Shown here: one piece after another, positions 40,500 to 49,757 of the stretch
Numbering within the stretch: position 1 is the stretch's first letter
How the letters are laid out: every line of letters begins with the position of its first letter
Source of the DNA: Methyloceanibacter sp963798815
GTDB lineage: Bacteria; Pseudomonadota; Alphaproteobacteria; Rhizobiales; Methyloligellaceae
Reading direction: 5' to 3'
Length of the DNA stretch: 64,000 bases
Assembly (NCBI GenBank): GCA_963798815.1
Contig: CAWCUW010000003.1
Span: 918,124 to 982,123 of the forward strand
Made by a program: the position numbers and the translations under genes
Notes under the pieces: generated by a model
Told to the model about the DNA's origin: nothing
The model's input: only the letters and a program-made list of their open reading frames with translations
Database searches by the model: none

Positions 40500-41540
40500 A
40501 TGGACTATCGCGAGCTTGGCCGCACGGGCCTCAAGGTCTCGAGCCTTTGTCTCGGCACCATGACGTTCGGCGAGCAGAACAGCGAGGCCGACGGTCACGC
40601 GCAGCTGGATTACGCGCGTGAGCGCGGCATCACCATTTTCGATGCTGCCGAGATCTATCCCGTGCCGCCGAAGCCCGAAACGCAAGGACGCACCGAAGCC
40701 ATTATCGGCACCTGGCTCGCCACCCGCCGCCTGCGCGACAAGGTGATGATCGCGACAAAGGTCGCCGGCCGCGGCAAGATGACCTGGCTCCGCCGGGACG
40801 GCGCGAAGACGCGCCATAGCGAAGCGCAGATCAATGCAGCAGTCGAGGCGAGCCTCAAACGCCTGAGGACCGATTACATCGACCTCTATCAGCTGCATTG
40901 GCCCGACCGGCCGATGCGTATCTTCGAGGGCCACGACTATTTGCACCTCGATGGCGACGCGCATCCGATCGACGAGATTCTCTGCGTCTTGGCGAAGCTG
41001 GTGGCGAGCGGCAAGGTGAGGTTCATCGGCCTGTCCAACGAGACGCCTTGGGGGGTGATGAGCTTCCTTAAGGCCTCGGAGCAACATGGGCTACCGCGGG
41101 TCGTCTCCATTCAGAATGCCTATAATCTGGTCAACCGCTCGTTCGAGACGGGCCTCTCGGAGATCTTCTATCGGGAGCAGGTGAGCCTGCTCGCCTATTC
41201 GCCGCTCGGGCAGGGCTATCTCAGCGGCAAATATGAAGGTGGCGCGTTGCCGCCAGGCTCGCGCAAGACCCTGTTCAATCGGCTCGGCCGCTACGAGAAG
41301 GCGAACGGTCCCCGGGCGATCTCCACCTATGTCGAACTGGCAAGGAAGCAGGGGCTCGACCCGGCCCAGATGGCGATCGCGTTTGCGGTCTCGCGCCCCT
41401 TCGTGACCAGCACGATCATCGGGGCAACCACCATGGAACAGCTTAAGAGCGATATTGCCGCAGCCGAACTCACGCTCCCGGACAACGTGCTTGAGGACAT
41501 CGAGCAGATCCATCTTGACTATCCCAACCCGTGCCCATGA
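40500..41540 (+). CDS. Aldo/keto reductase (Tas-like)
   Basis: A 346-residue NADPH-dependent oxidoreductase with the TIM-barrel aldo/keto reductase fold. The start M-D-Y-R-E-L-G-R-T-G-L-K-V-S is typical of the Tas branch. Catalytic Asp and Tyr lie in F-D-A-A-E-I-Y, the Lys in ATKVAGRG, and the His in YQLHWPDR. The C-terminal F-V-T-S-T-I-I-G-A-T-T-M-E-Q-L binds cofactor. The frame is open upstream to 40143, but AGGAG precedes the ATG at 40500 and homology starts there. The thpR-like gene follows after 25 bases, probably in one transcript. Confidence 0.93.
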   Translation: MDYRELGRTGLKVSSLCLGTMTFGEQNSEADGHAQLDYARERGITIFDAAEIYPVPPKPETQGRTEAIIGTWLATRRLRDKVMIATKVAGRGKMTWLRRDGAKTRHSEAQINAAVEASLKRLRTDYIDLYQLHWPDRPMRIFEGHDYLHLDGDAHPIDEILCVLAKLVASGKVRFIGLSNETPWGVMSFLKASEQHGLPRVVSIQNAYNLVNRSFETGLSEIFYREQVSLLAYSPLGQGYLSGKYEGGALPPGSRKTLFNRLGRYEKANGPRAISTYVELARKQGLDPAQMAIAFAVSRPFVTSTIIGATTMEQLKSDIAAAELTLPDNVLEDIEQIHLDYPNPCP

Positions 41541-41565
41541 CTCTTGTGTTAGTCAGCGAATCCAG

Positions 41566-42102
41566 ATGCCAAGGCTTTTTTCCGCGATCGAAATCCCGAG
41601 CAGCGTTGCCGAGCGGCTCACGCTTCTTCGCGCCGGGCTCTCTGGTGCGCGCTGGATCGATCCCGAGAACTATCATCTGACGCTGCGCTTCATCGGCGAT
41701 GTCGACCGGCACACGGCGCGGGATTTCACCTCGGCCTTGGGCGATATCGTCGCCGACCCGTTCGAGCTCCGGTTGAACGGGCTGGGCAGCTTCGGCGGCG
41801 GCAAGCCGCGGGCGATCTTTGCCGGCATCGCCCCCTCCGAGGGGCTCGAGGCGTTGCGGCGCGCCAATGAGCGCGCGGCGCGGGAGGCCGGCCTTCCGCC
41901 CGAGGGTCGCAATTTCAAGCCGCATGTGACGCTGGCGCGGCTCAGAGGCGCGCGCGCCGATGCGGTCGCGCAATATCTCGAGCGCCAAGGCGGGATGGCG
42001 GCGCAGCCCTTCACCGTCAGCCGCTTCGTGCTTTACTCTTCGCGCAATTCGGTCGGTGGCGGACCCTATGTGGTCGAGGCCGCCTATCCGCTCGAGGACT
42101 AG
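41566..42102 (+). CDS. thpR: RNA 2',3'-cyclic phosphodiesterase (2H family)
   Basis: A 178-residue 2H phosphoesterase that opens 2',3'-cyclic phosphates on RNA. The two catalytic H-x-T-x motifs are HLTLRF (after W-I-D-P-E-N-Y) and HVTLARL, in the expected spacing; R-L-F-S-A-I-E-I-P at the start is also diagnostic. Length is normal. Its TAG overlaps the convergent low-molecular-weight phosphatase gene by four bases (CTAG). Confidence 0.92.
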   Translation: MPRLFSAIEIPSSVAERLTLLRAGLSGARWIDPENYHLTLRFIGDVDRHTARDFTSALGDIVADPFELRLNGLGSFGGGKPRAIFAGIAPSEGLEALRRANERAAREAGLPPEGRNFKPHVTLARLRGARADAVAQYLERQGGMAAQPFTVSRFVLYSSRNSVGGGPYVVEAAYPLED

Positions 42103-42599
42103 GCGCCCTTTTTCGCTGGCTGCGCCTGGTCGGCGAGCAGCTCGGCGAGAAGGCCGCGCGCGGCGGCCTCGATCAGGTCCAGCGCATGATCGAAGCCCTC
42201 GCTCCCGCCATAGAAGGGATCGGGCACATTGCGCGTGCCGGTCTTGGGCGCGTAGTCGAGGAACAGGCGGACCTTGTGCAGCTCGGATTTCGGCGCAAGT
42301 CCGATCAACTCGTCGTAGTTGGAATCGTCCATGGCAAGGATCAAGTCGAAGCGGCGATAGTCCGCGGCCGTGACCTGCCGCGCGCGCTGGCCCGCGATGT
42401 CCATCCCGCGCTTGCGGGCGGCGGCTTGCGCGCGTGTGTCCGGCGCCTGGCCGATATGCCAATCGCCCATGCCGGCCGAGTCGATCTCGAAGCGTTCGAC
42501 GACGCCCTCTTCCTCGGCGACACGGCGGAACACGCCTTCGGCCATGGGCGAGCGGCAGATATTGCCAAGACAGACGAACAGGAGACGATGCTTTGCCAT
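42099..42599 (-). CDS. Low-molecular-weight protein-tyrosine phosphatase
   Basis: A phosphatase of about 166 residues. The active-site loop V-C-L-G-N-I-C-R-S-P (C-X5-R-S) lies near the N-terminus, and the general-acid loop D-P-F-Y-G-G is near the C-terminus. In bacteria these enzymes often regulate polysaccharide tyrosine kinases, but stand-alone housekeeping versions are also common. ATGs at 42635 and 42611 would add up to 12 residues; I take M-A-K-H-R-L-L-F because it begins right before the first strand. It overlaps thpR by four bases. Confidence 0.92.
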   Translation of the reverse strand: MAKHRLLFVCLGNICRSPMAEGVFRRVAEEEGVVERFEIDSAGMGDWHIGQAPDTRAQAAARKRGMDIAGQRARQVTAADYRRFDLILAMDDSNYDELIGLAPKSELHKVRLFLDYAPKTGTRNVPDPFYGGSEGFDHALDLIEAAARGLLAELLADQAQPAKKGA

Positions 42600-42665
42600 G
42601 CGGGGTGACATGGCATGCGACCCCAAGCGGTGCAAGGCCGCGCGCCAAGCTGCGACGGCGTGGAC

Positions 42666-43634
42666 TTAGCGGCTGCGGAACAGGAAGAAGCGACGCAGCG
42701 GCTGATCGTTGCGGGCCTGCGCGCCGTAGCGCGAGGCGCGCAGCCGGCCGAATAGCCCGCGATATTGCTCGGTCTTGGCCCTCGCGGCCGCATCCCGCAG
42801 GCGCGGCGGCCGCTGCGCGACTTGCACGTCGGCTGCCGCCAGGAGCTTGGCAGTTTCGCTGGCGCCGGTGGCGACCAGCCGCTCGGTTTTGCCGCGGGTG
42901 GCGAGCACGGCACGGCGCTGGTACATCGCCTTGGCCTCGGGGCTCCACGGTTTAGGTCCGCAGGCGCAGGCATTGAGATATTCGCTGCGATAGCGGAAGG
43001 CATTGGGCAGATCGGCATAACGCTCGCCGGTCAACGACACCATCTCGTCGGCGTCCTCGCCGGCGTGGCGCGGCTGATAGTACAGCCTGGCCGGCACCGA
43101 GCAGGTCGATTGGCACGTCTTCTCCTCGGCGAGGAAGCTCCCGGGGCGCGCCGCTTCGCTGACGGGATAATAGAAGCCGTCGCACAGCCGCACGCAGACG
43201 GTGCGATAGGCGCCGGCAGGATCGGTTCGCCAGCGATAGCTATAGGGTTTGGCTTGCTGCGCCGGGGTGTGCAGGCCGCCGGCTTCCACCGCTTCCTGCT
43301 TCTCGAGCGTCCAGCCGGCGCGAGCCTTAAGCTCCTCGATCTCAGCTTCGAGTCTTTGCGCATTGGCTTCGAGCTGCTGGCATCCCTCGATGCTGGCATC
43401 GTCGGCCGCATATTCGCAGCCAGCCTGCTCCATGTCGCGTTGGAGCGCGTCAAGCTGGCGCAGCTTGCTGGCGACGGTGGCGTCGAGGGGGGTCACGATC
43501 CAAGGCGGCGCTTGCTGCCCGGTCATGGCGTCGGCGGGCACCCCGACCGCGCAATACAGCGCGGCGAGCGCCGCAAGCAGCGCGCCGGCAAGTATCGGCA
43601 AGCGGCCCGCCTCGAGCAAAACGCAACACCTCAC
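42666..43634 (-). CDS. DUF2865 exported protein
   Basis: A 322-residue protein with an N-terminal hydrophobic segment (ILAGALLAALAALYCAVGVP) and a helical, Gln- and Glu-rich middle, probably coiled coil (residues 55-110). The conserved DUF2865 core is the cysteine-rich VCVRLCDGFYYPVSEAARPG and C-Q-S-T-C-S-V-P-A-R-L-Y-Y, then C-A-C-G-P-K-P-W. This family is typical of Hyphomicrobiales and uncharacterised. It diverges from the YkvA-like gene, 178 bases apart. Confidence 0.84.
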   Translation of the reverse strand: MRCCVLLEAGRLPILAGALLAALAALYCAVGVPADAMTGQQAPPWIVTPLDATVASKLRQLDALQRDMEQAGCEYAADDASIEGCQQLEANAQRLEAEIEELKARAGWTLEKQEAVEAGGLHTPAQQAKPYSYRWRTDPAGAYRTVCVRLCDGFYYPVSEAARPGSFLAEEKTCQSTCSVPARLYYQPRHAGEDADEMVSLTGERYADLPNAFRYRSEYLNACACGPKPWSPEAKAMYQRRAVLATRGKTERLVATGASETAKLLAAADVQVAQRPPRLRDAAARAKTEQYRGLFGRLRASRYGAQARNDQPLRRFFLFRSR

Positions 43635-43812
43635 GCGACCAGGACCGGCCCCGAGCCTGGAGGAAAAGTGTGAAATTCAAGGAAACGGGGCAGGGACAGT
43701 CCTCGGCGCTCGAGGGGGGCATTTCCCGCGAAACGCTTGCGGGGAAGGGGCAGCGACCCTATTTTTCGTTCAGGGATTCCTGGGGTTAAACCGCCTCGCG
43801 AGGTCAAGCACG

Positions 43813-44214
43813 ATGATGGCTTTCAACGAAGCAAGCGAACTCAAGGCCGCGGCGTTCGGCCGACAGCTTTCGCTTTCCGCTTTCGCCGAGCGGGAGCGCA
43901 AGGTCCGCCGCGACTTCTGGGCCAAGCTCAAGCGGGTCGCCGGGATGATCCCCTTCGTGGACGACCTGGTCGCCGCCTATTATTGCGCGCTCGACCCGGC
44001 GACGCCGATGCGCGTGCGCGGCATGCTGCTTGCGGCCATCGCCTATTTCATCCTGCCGGTCGACATCATCCCCGACATGATCGCGGGGCTCGGCTTCGCC
44101 GACGATGCGGCGCTGCTCACTGCGGTGATCGGTCTCGTCGCCTCGCACATCACGCCGACCCACAGGGCGGCGGCGGCACGCGCGCTCGACAAGGAATTGC
44201 CGAAGGCCCGCTAG
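43813..44214 (+). CDS. YkvA/DUF1232 membrane protein
   Basis: A 133-residue protein of the DUF1232 family. The signature L-A-A-I-A-Y-F-I-L-P-V-D-I-I-P-D with the following D-D-A-A-L-L is present, with hydrophobic segments on either side. Function is unknown. The ATG at 43813 (or the next one at 43816) places the start close to the conserved region. Its TAG overlaps the convergent qor-like gene by four bases (CTAG). Confidence 0.87.
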   Translation: MMAFNEASELKAAAFGRQLSLSAFAERERKVRRDFWAKLKRVAGMIPFVDDLVAAYYCALDPATPMRVRGMLLAAIAYFILPVDIIPDMIAGLGFADDAALLTAVIGLVASHITPTHRAAAARALDKELPKAR

Positions 44215-45192
44215 CGCTGCGGGTTGACGATCACCTTGCCGGTGACCTTACGTCCCTCGATCAGGGAAAGCGCGGTCGCGGTCTCGATCAAGGCAAAGCT
44301 CGCATGGATGTGCGGCGCAATCAGCCCGCTTCTGCACCATTCGAGGAGCTCGATCATGTTGGCGCGGTGCTTTTCCGGATAGCGCTCGACGAACGCCGTC
44401 CAGAACACGCCCAGGATGGCGCAGCCCTTGAGCATGACCAGGTTGAGCGGGATTTTGGGAATCGTGCCCGAGGCGAAGCCTAGCACCAGATAGCGGCCTT
44501 CCCAGGCCATCGCCCGCAAGCTCGGCTCGGCATAGGCGCCGCCGACGGGATCGTAGAGCACGTCGACGCCCTTCGGCGCCGTGAGTTGTTTGAGGCGGAT
44601 CTTGAGATCTTCCGTCTCGTAATTGATGCCTTCGTCGGCGCCATGCTCGCGGGCGAAGGCGAGCTTGTCTGCCGACGAGGCCACGGCGATCACCCGCGCG
44701 CCCATGAGCTTGGCGATCTCGACCGCCGCCAGACCGGCGCCTCCCGCCGCGCCGAGGATCGCCACGGTCTCACCCGGCTGGAGAGCGCCGCGGTCCTTCA
44801 ATCCGTGCAGCGCCGTGCCGTAGGTGATGGGGATGCCGGCTGCCACTTCATCGCTGACGCCGTCCGGGATGGGGACGACGTTCTTCGCCTTGGTGACGAC
44901 CTTCTCACGGCAACCATTGCCGCCGATAAAGGCGACGACCCTTTGCCCCAACTGGAGATCGGCGACCTCGGCGCCAAGGGCTTCGATGCTGCCGGCGACT
45001 TCCGCTCCTGGCGAGAACGGGAAGCGGCGGGGTCACTTGGTACTGATTGCGCAGCATCAGCGTGTCGAAGAAGTTGAGGCCGACCGCCGTCACTTTGATC
45101 AGCACGTCGGCGGGGCCGGGGCTCGGCTCGGTCACTTGCTCGAGGCGGAGCGCCTGAGGTCCACCAAATTCGCTGAATTGCGCAACCCGCAT
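44211..45192 (-). CDS. NADPH:quinone oxidoreductase (frameshifted in this sequence)
   Basis: A zinc-free medium-chain reductase, 326 residues after repair, that reduces quinones with NADPH. The N-terminal M-R-V-A-Q-F-S-E-F-G-G-P and the nucleotide-binding loop I-L-G-A-A-G-G-A-G-L-A are clear, with V-G-L-N-F-F-D typical of the QOR branch. An extra C at 45019-45021 (a C-run on the minus strand) breaks the frame; removing it restores P-P-L-P-F-S-P-G-A-E-V-A-G, the usual sequence of this family. The start ATG at 45192 is chosen because homology begins there. Confidence 0.88.
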
Positions 45193-45263
45193 CGAAGCTT
45201 GCCTCCTCTCGCTAACGACTGGCTGCCCTTTTTCTCTCACCCGGCCTGTGGCAGACAAGACTT

Positions 45264-45812
45264 GTGAAAACCCTACTTCCCGCCTCCCGCGGCTATTTTG
45301 CCATCGGCGTCGAGGGCATCTCCAAGGCCGTCAATCTCGGCAACCTGCTGCGCTCGGCGCATGCCTTCGGCGCGAGCTTCGTCTTCACCATAGGCGCCGA
45401 CGAGACCGCGCTCCAGATCCACGATACGTCGAAGGCGTGGACGCATCTGCCGCTCTACCATTGGCGCAGCCTCGCCGATCTCAAATTGCCGAAGGGCTGT
45501 AGCCTGGTCGGGGTCGAGATTCTGGAGGCGGCGCACGATCTGCCGAGTTTTCCACACCCGTTGCGCGCGGCCTATGTGCTCGGCCCGGAGCGCGGCGCGC
45601 TGTCGCCGGACCTTGTCGCGCGCTGCCAGCATCTGGTGCGTATCCCTGCCGCCTTCTCGCTCAATCTCGCCACCGCGGGGGCCATCGTCATGTATGACCG
45701 GCTGCGCTCGCTTGGCCGGTTCGGCTCGCGCCCGGTGGCCGAACATGCCGAGGTGCCGGAGCCTCGGCCGCATGTGCAAGGAGCGCCGAAACGGCGGCGC
45801 CGGCAGGGTTGA
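45264..45812 (+). CDS. SpoU/TrmH-family RNA methyltransferase
   Basis: A 182-residue trefoil-knot methyltransferase acting on tRNA or rRNA ribose 2'-O. Motif 1 is N-L-G-N-L-L-R-S-A-H-A-F-G-A, motif 2 Y-V-L-G-P-E-R-G-A-L and motif 3 F-S-L-N-L-A-T-A-G-A-I-V-M-Y-D, all intact, with the conserved Asn and Arg. It lacks the long N-terminal domain of TrmH, so the exact substrate is open. The start is GTG. It is 71 bases from the divergent qor-like start. Confidence 0.9.
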   Translation: MKTLLPASRGYFAIGVEGISKAVNLGNLLRSAHAFGASFVFTIGADETALQIHDTSKAWTHLPLYHWRSLADLKLPKGCSLVGVEILEAAHDLPSFPHPLRAAYVLGPERGALSPDLVARCQHLVRIPAAFSLNLATAGAIVMYDRLRSLGRFGSRPVAEHAEVPEPRPHVQGAPKRRRRQG

Positions 45813-45871
45813 CCCGTAGTTCGCATCGGGGCTTAATGATTTACGCCTGCTCACGAATTGGGGACGGGGAG

Positions 45872-46375
45872 ATGCACCGAGCCGTTCGAGCTGTTTGCCT
45901 CATCGGCGCGCTGACGGCCACGCCAGCCTTGGCGCAAGAGGTCAAGCTTCTGGACAAGTTCAAGGACTGGTCGGCCTATGCCGCGACCGGTCCCGCCAAA
46001 GTGTGCTTTGCCGTCGCCAAACCCACCTCCTCCAAACCCGACAAGGTCAAGCGCGGACCGATCTTTTTCTACATCTCCCGCTGGCCCGCGGAAAACGTCA
46101 CGAGCGAGATCAGCGTGAAGATGGGCTATCCCTTCGCCCAAGGGGCCAAGGTCACCGCCACCATCGGTACCGCCAAGTTCGACCTGTTCACCAAGGACGA
46201 GGGCGCCTTCGTCGAGAAGCCTGAGATGGAGACCAAGATCGTCGAGGCGATGAAGGGCGGCAGCAGCATGAAGATCGAAGGAAAATCCGCCCGCGGGACA
46301 GCCACGAGCGACGTCTATTCGCTGAATGGCCTGTCCGACGCGCTCGATCGCGCGGCCAAGGAATGTAGCGGTTAA
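45872..46375 (+). CDS. IalB-like exported protein
   Basis: A 167-residue protein with a signal peptide (VRAVCLIGALTATPALA) followed by an IalB-type (invasion associated locus B) domain: F-K-D-W-S-A-Y, a single K-V-C-F-A-V, the I-F-F-Y-I-S-R-W segment and a late cysteine in K-E-C-S-G. Members occur widely in Hyphomicrobiales as periplasmic or surface proteins, and most have no link to invasion. The ATG at 45872 has a GGGGAG stretch directly before it. Confidence 0.8.
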   Translation: MHRAVRAVCLIGALTATPALAQEVKLLDKFKDWSAYAATGPAKVCFAVAKPTSSKPDKVKRGPIFFYISRWPAENVTSEISVKMGYPFAQGAKVTATIGTAKFDLFTKDEGAFVEKPEMETKIVEAMKGGSSMKIEGKSARGTATSDVYSLNGLSDALDRAAKECSG

Positions 46376-46476
46376 GCTCCCGCTTATCTTAATCCAGCAC
46401 AGCTTCTTTCGCCTGACATCGAGCCGAACTACGCTCGCGCGCCCGCGGCAAGCGCCGCCAACCCTTGAGGACATCC

Positions 46477-46773
46477 ATGAAGAGTCTCGTTGTCGCCGTG
46501 CTTGCCGCCTTGGCGTTGCTTGCCGCGAAGCCTGCGGCTGCCGCCGAAGCTATCGATGTGTCCAAACTCAGCTGCAAGCAGTTCACGGAGTACAACGACG
46601 ACAACAGGGGCCTCATCATGATGTGGTTCGAGGGCTACTACACCGAGGAGGACGAGCCTGCGACCATCGACTTCGGCAAGATGGCCGGTCACCTCGCGCA
46701 GATTCTGATCGAGTGCCAAGCGAACCCCGACAAGAGCGTGTTGGAGGTCTCCGAGGACGCCATGGACGACTAA
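46477..46773 (+). CDS. HdeA/HdeB-family acid-stress chaperone-like protein
   Basis: A 98-residue exported protein with a signal peptide (LVVAVLAALALLAAKPAAAA) and the HdeA/B pattern: S-K-L-S-C-K-Q-F, an acidic middle and I-L-I-E-C-Q-A-N-P, whose two cysteines form the family's disulfide. HdeA/B proteins bind unfolded periplasmic proteins at low pH; that function here is by family only. GAGG precedes the ATG at 46477. Confidence 0.85.
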   Translation: MKSLVVAVLAALALLAAKPAAAAEAIDVSKLSCKQFTEYNDDNRGLIMMWFEGYYTEEDEPATIDFGKMAGHLAQILIECQANPDKSVLEVSEDAMDD

Positions 46774-46784
46774 GTCCGCGGTTT

Positions 46785-46815
46785 GCAGGCTTTCCGCCTG
46801 CGGCTTGGTATTTTT
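46785..46815 (+). terminator. Terminator after the HdeA-like gene
   Basis: GCAGGC (46785-46790) and GCCTGC (46796-46801) form a 6-bp GC stem with a 5-base loop; T5 follows at 46811-46815, nine bases downstream. Weak to moderate intrinsic terminator before rlmN. Confidence 0.45.
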
Positions 46816-46871
46816 CACTGCCGGCATGATATGAGGGCAAGGCCGGGAATGAGCCCGGTGGGCCTGATGTC

Positions 46872-48051
46872 ATGACGCTATCCTCCGTTCCGGGCGAGAT
46901 CGAGAAACCAGCCCAAGTTGCGCCGACGCGCAACGAGACTCTGATCGGGCTCAGCCGGTCGGAGCTTGGTGCGCGCTTGGCCGAGCTGGGTGTGCCGGAG
47001 CGGCAGACGCGCATGCGCGGGCGCCAGCTCTGGAGCTGGCTCTATGTGCGCGGCGCGACCGATTTCGCCGCCATGACCGACATCGCCAAGGAGTTGCGCG
47101 GCGAATTGGCGCAAGTCTTCACGCTGGCGCGCCCTGAGATCGTGACCGAACAGGTCTCGGTCGACGGCACGCGCAAATGGCTGCTGCGACTTCGCCGACG
47201 GCAAGGAGATCGAGACCGTCTATATCCCGGAAGAGGATCGCGGCACGCTGTGCATCTCGAGCCAGGTCGGCTGCACGCTGACCTGCTCGTTCTGCCATAC
47301 CGGCACGCAGCGCCTGGTGCGCAACCTCACCCCAAGCGAGATCGTCGGCCAGATCATGCTGGCCCGCGATCGGCTCGGCGACTGGCCGGGCGCGGCGGCG
47401 CCAGACCCGCGGGGGTTGCCCGACTCGATGCGCAAGATCACCAATGTCGTGCTGATGGGCATGGGCGAGCCGCTCTACAATTTCGAGCATGTTCGCGACG
47501 CTTGTCTGCTCGCCGCCGACGGCGAAGGGCTCGCCATCGGCAAGCGACGTATCACGCTGTCGACCTCGGGCGTGGTGCCGGAGATTCCGCGCTGGGGCGA
47601 GGAGGCGGGAACCATGCTCGCCATCTCGCTGCATGCGGTGCGCGACGAGCTGCGCGACCAGTTGGTGCCGATCAACAAGAAATGGCCGCTCAAGGATTTG
47701 CTCGCGGCCTGCCGCGCCTATCCCGGCCTCTCCAACGCGAAACGCATCACCTTCGAATATGTGATGCTGAAGGACATCAACGACTCCATCGCCGACGCGA
47801 AGGCATTGGTGCGGCTGCTCGCCAAAATCCCCGCCAAGATCAATCTAATCCCGTTCAATCCCTGGCCCGGCGCGCCTTACGAATGCTCGGACTGGGAGCA
47901 GATCGAAAAATTCGCCGAGGTGGTGAACCGCGCGGGCTATGCGAGCCCGGTGCGCTCACCGCGCGGCCGGGACATCATGGCGGCCTGCGGGCAATTGAAA
48001 AGCGCCAGCATCAAGCAGCGCGCCAGCGCCCGCGTTGCTACGTCCGCTTAA
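46872..48051 (+). CDS. rlmN: 23S rRNA (A2503)/tRNA (A37) C2-methyltransferase (frameshifted in this sequence)
   Basis: A radical SAM methyltransferase, 392 residues after repair, that methylates C2 of A2503 in 23S rRNA and A37 in some tRNAs. The cluster motif C-T-L-T-C-S-F-C (C-X3-C-X2-C), G-M-G-E-P-L-Y-N-F, the L-A-I-S-L-H-A segment and N-L-I-P-F-N-P-W are intact. An extra A at 47189 interrupts the frame between residues R-K-W-L-L-R and F-A-D-G-K-E; one-base correction restores it. An essential-type conserved gene like this is unlikely to be a pseudogene, so a sequence error is likely. Its TAA overlaps the convergent isomerase-like gene by four bases (TTAA). Confidence 0.93.
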
Positions 48052-48643
48052 GCGCGCTTGGCCCAGGCGAGCGCGGCTTCGAGGCGGTCGTTGCCCCAGA
48101 ACAATTCATCGCCGACGGTGAACGACGGCGCGCCGAACAGGCCGCGCGCGGCGGCCGCCTCGGTCTGACGCTTGAGGGCGTCCTTGTTCTCCGGCGCGTT
48201 GGCCGCGGCCATCGCGGCATCGGCATCGACGCCGAGCGTGCCGAGAATCGTGCGCAGCGTCGCATCGTCGCCGATGTCTTTCTGCTCGGCATAATTCGCG
48301 GCGAACACGGCGCGGGTAAAGGCGGGCGTCCAGCCTTCCTTCTCGCCGATCAGCGCGAGCCGCGCGGCTTTGAGGCCATTTTGCGGAAAGCGCACTGGGG
48401 GGAGGGCCAGTGCCAAGCCGTCGGCCGCGCACACGCGCTCGAGGTCGCGCCACATATAGCGCCCCTTGACCGCGAAGATGTTGAACGGCGAGTCGTTCAA
48501 GCCCTGCTGTTTGAGGATCGGCCGAGCAGGAAGGGGCGCCAGCGCAATGCAACTCCGGCGTCGCCCGCGAGCCGCTCAATGCGCATGGCGGCGGGATAGG
48601 AATAGGTGCTGGCGAACTCATACCAGAACTCGATATCTGCCAT
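48048..48643 (-). CDS. 2-hydroxychromene-2-carboxylate isomerase-like DsbA-family protein (frameshifted in this sequence)
   Basis: A thioredoxin-fold protein, 198 residues after repair, of the HCCA isomerase/kappa-GST branch. The N-terminus M-A-D-I-E-F-W-Y-E-F-A-S-T-Y-S-Y-P holds the Ser that binds glutathione; the C-terminal half includes GLFGAPSFTVGDELFWGNDRL, a strong family marker. Members isomerise hydroxychromene carboxylates in aromatic degradation or act as glutathione transferases; here the substrate is unknown. One C is missing from a C-run near 48519-48522, splitting the gene. The start at 48643 follows from the repaired frame. Confidence 0.88.
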
Positions 48644-48719
48644 TCCCGTCCTCCGGCCTCGAAGCCGGTGTTATAAAGCCTTCCGGCTCGGAGGCGAGTG
48701 TGACAGAGAGGCGGCGCAA

Positions 48720-49157
48720 GTGATCTCCCGCATCATCTTCCGTGCGATCTTGGTGGTAGTGGCGTTCTTCGTCGCCGTCGCGGTAGCCCTTGTCGTGCTA
48801 TTCGCGCTCGGCGCGATCTGGGCGGGGAATGAGCTCAGCGCCGCGGCGCCGCAAGGCTCCCCGATGCACCAAGCGGCCCCGATCTTCGGCATTGTGCTGT
48901 TCGCCGGCACCGTGGCGCCGGCGCTCAACGCCCTGCCGGGCCTACTCGCGGCGGTGGCAGGCGAGGTGTTGAGGATCAGATCGTGGATGTATTACGTGCT
49001 GGCGGGCGGGGTATCGCTTGCGGTTATCCCGATTCTTGCCGCGCCCGAAACCGCGGATCTGCCCAAGGTGTTGGCAAGCCCGTATATGACCATCTTCGCG
49101 GCAGCGGGCTTCGCCGGCGGCTTCGTCTATTGGCTGCTCGCCGGCTCGCGGGCCTAG
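48720..49157 (+). CDS. Small integral membrane protein
   Basis: A 145-residue protein with four hydrophobic helices (about 5-30, 45-72, 80-98 and 112-138) and no soluble domain. I do not recognise the family. A GTG start at 48720 with GAGAGGC upstream is preferred over the long open frame upstream, since residues there overlap the divergent isomerase-like promoter. Its TAG overlaps the convergent 71-residue gene by four bases (CTAG). Confidence 0.6.
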   Translation: MISRIIFRAILVVVAFFVAVAVALVVLFALGAIWAGNELSAAAPQGSPMHQAAPIFGIVLFAGTVAPALNALPGLLAAVAGEVLRIRSWMYYVLAGGVSLAVIPILAAPETADLPKVLASPYMTIFAAAGFAGGFVYWLLAGSRA

Positions 49158-49369
49158 GCCTCGAGGGTATCGAGCGCGGCAATTCTCGCCTGCAGGGCAA
49201 GGCGGGCCGCGGGCCAGCTCTCCGGCATATGCTGGGTCAGGGTCTCACGCCAGGCAGCATCGCGCTTGGACTTCTTGCTACGCGTGACGAACCCGAGGCT
49301 CTGGACTTCAGCCAAGGGACCGACATAGGGCTGCTTGACCTCGGTGTGGTGCTCTAGCTCTTGGGACAT
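49154..49369 (-). CDS. Hypothetical protein (71 aa)
   Basis: A short soluble, charged protein (Y-V-G-P-L-A-E-V-Q-S-L-G-F near the start, then Lys- and Arg-rich and alanine-rich helical segments). The minus-strand ATG at 49369 follows GGGAGGG at a normal distance; the open frame further upstream lacks such a site. It overlaps the membrane protein gene by four bases. No family recognised. Confidence 0.5.
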   Translation of the reverse strand: MSQELEHHTEVKQPYVGPLAEVQSLGFVTRSKKSKRDAAWRETLTQHMPESWPAARLALQARIAALDTLEA

Positions 49370-49700
49370 TACGTGCCCTCCCAAATTCCTGCCGATTGCC
49401 TGATCCTTCAAACGCCGACCTGCGGTTCTGGTTCCGGCGAAAACCGCACGAGCTGCATGAAAGGCCTTCCGCAGGCCGTCCCGCACTGATCGAAATCAGC
49501 ATTCTCGTGCCTGTGAAGCTAATTAGGTCGGCAAATCATTTACGCTCCATTGCCACCGTCACAATCTCATCGTCGGCCGCGGCCGAACGGCATTCAGCAA
49601 TTCTCCGGGCGGCAGCCTTCCAGCTCCGGCGGCGAGCTAGCGACGCCTGCCAAGCGGGATTGCTGGCACCGGGTGGCGTTTGCGCAACGCCGGCCAGCAC

Positions 49701-49728
49701 TTGCACAAGCGCGTCGCCTGCCTATAGT
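49701..49728 (+). promoter_or_regulatory. Candidate sigma-70 promoter of argG
   Basis: TTGCAC (49701-49706), a 16-base spacer and TATAGT (49723-49728) are placed about 50 bases before the argG ATG. Confidence 0.5.
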
Positions 49729-49757
49729 CCCGGCGGGTCCCAACCCTTGCATCGGGA

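Noticed and set aside
46872..48051. rlmN and the other split genes as true pseudogenes
   Set aside because: One-base corrections restore complete conserved proteins, and stop codons or other damage are absent elsewhere in the genes. Decay would leave more varied lesions.
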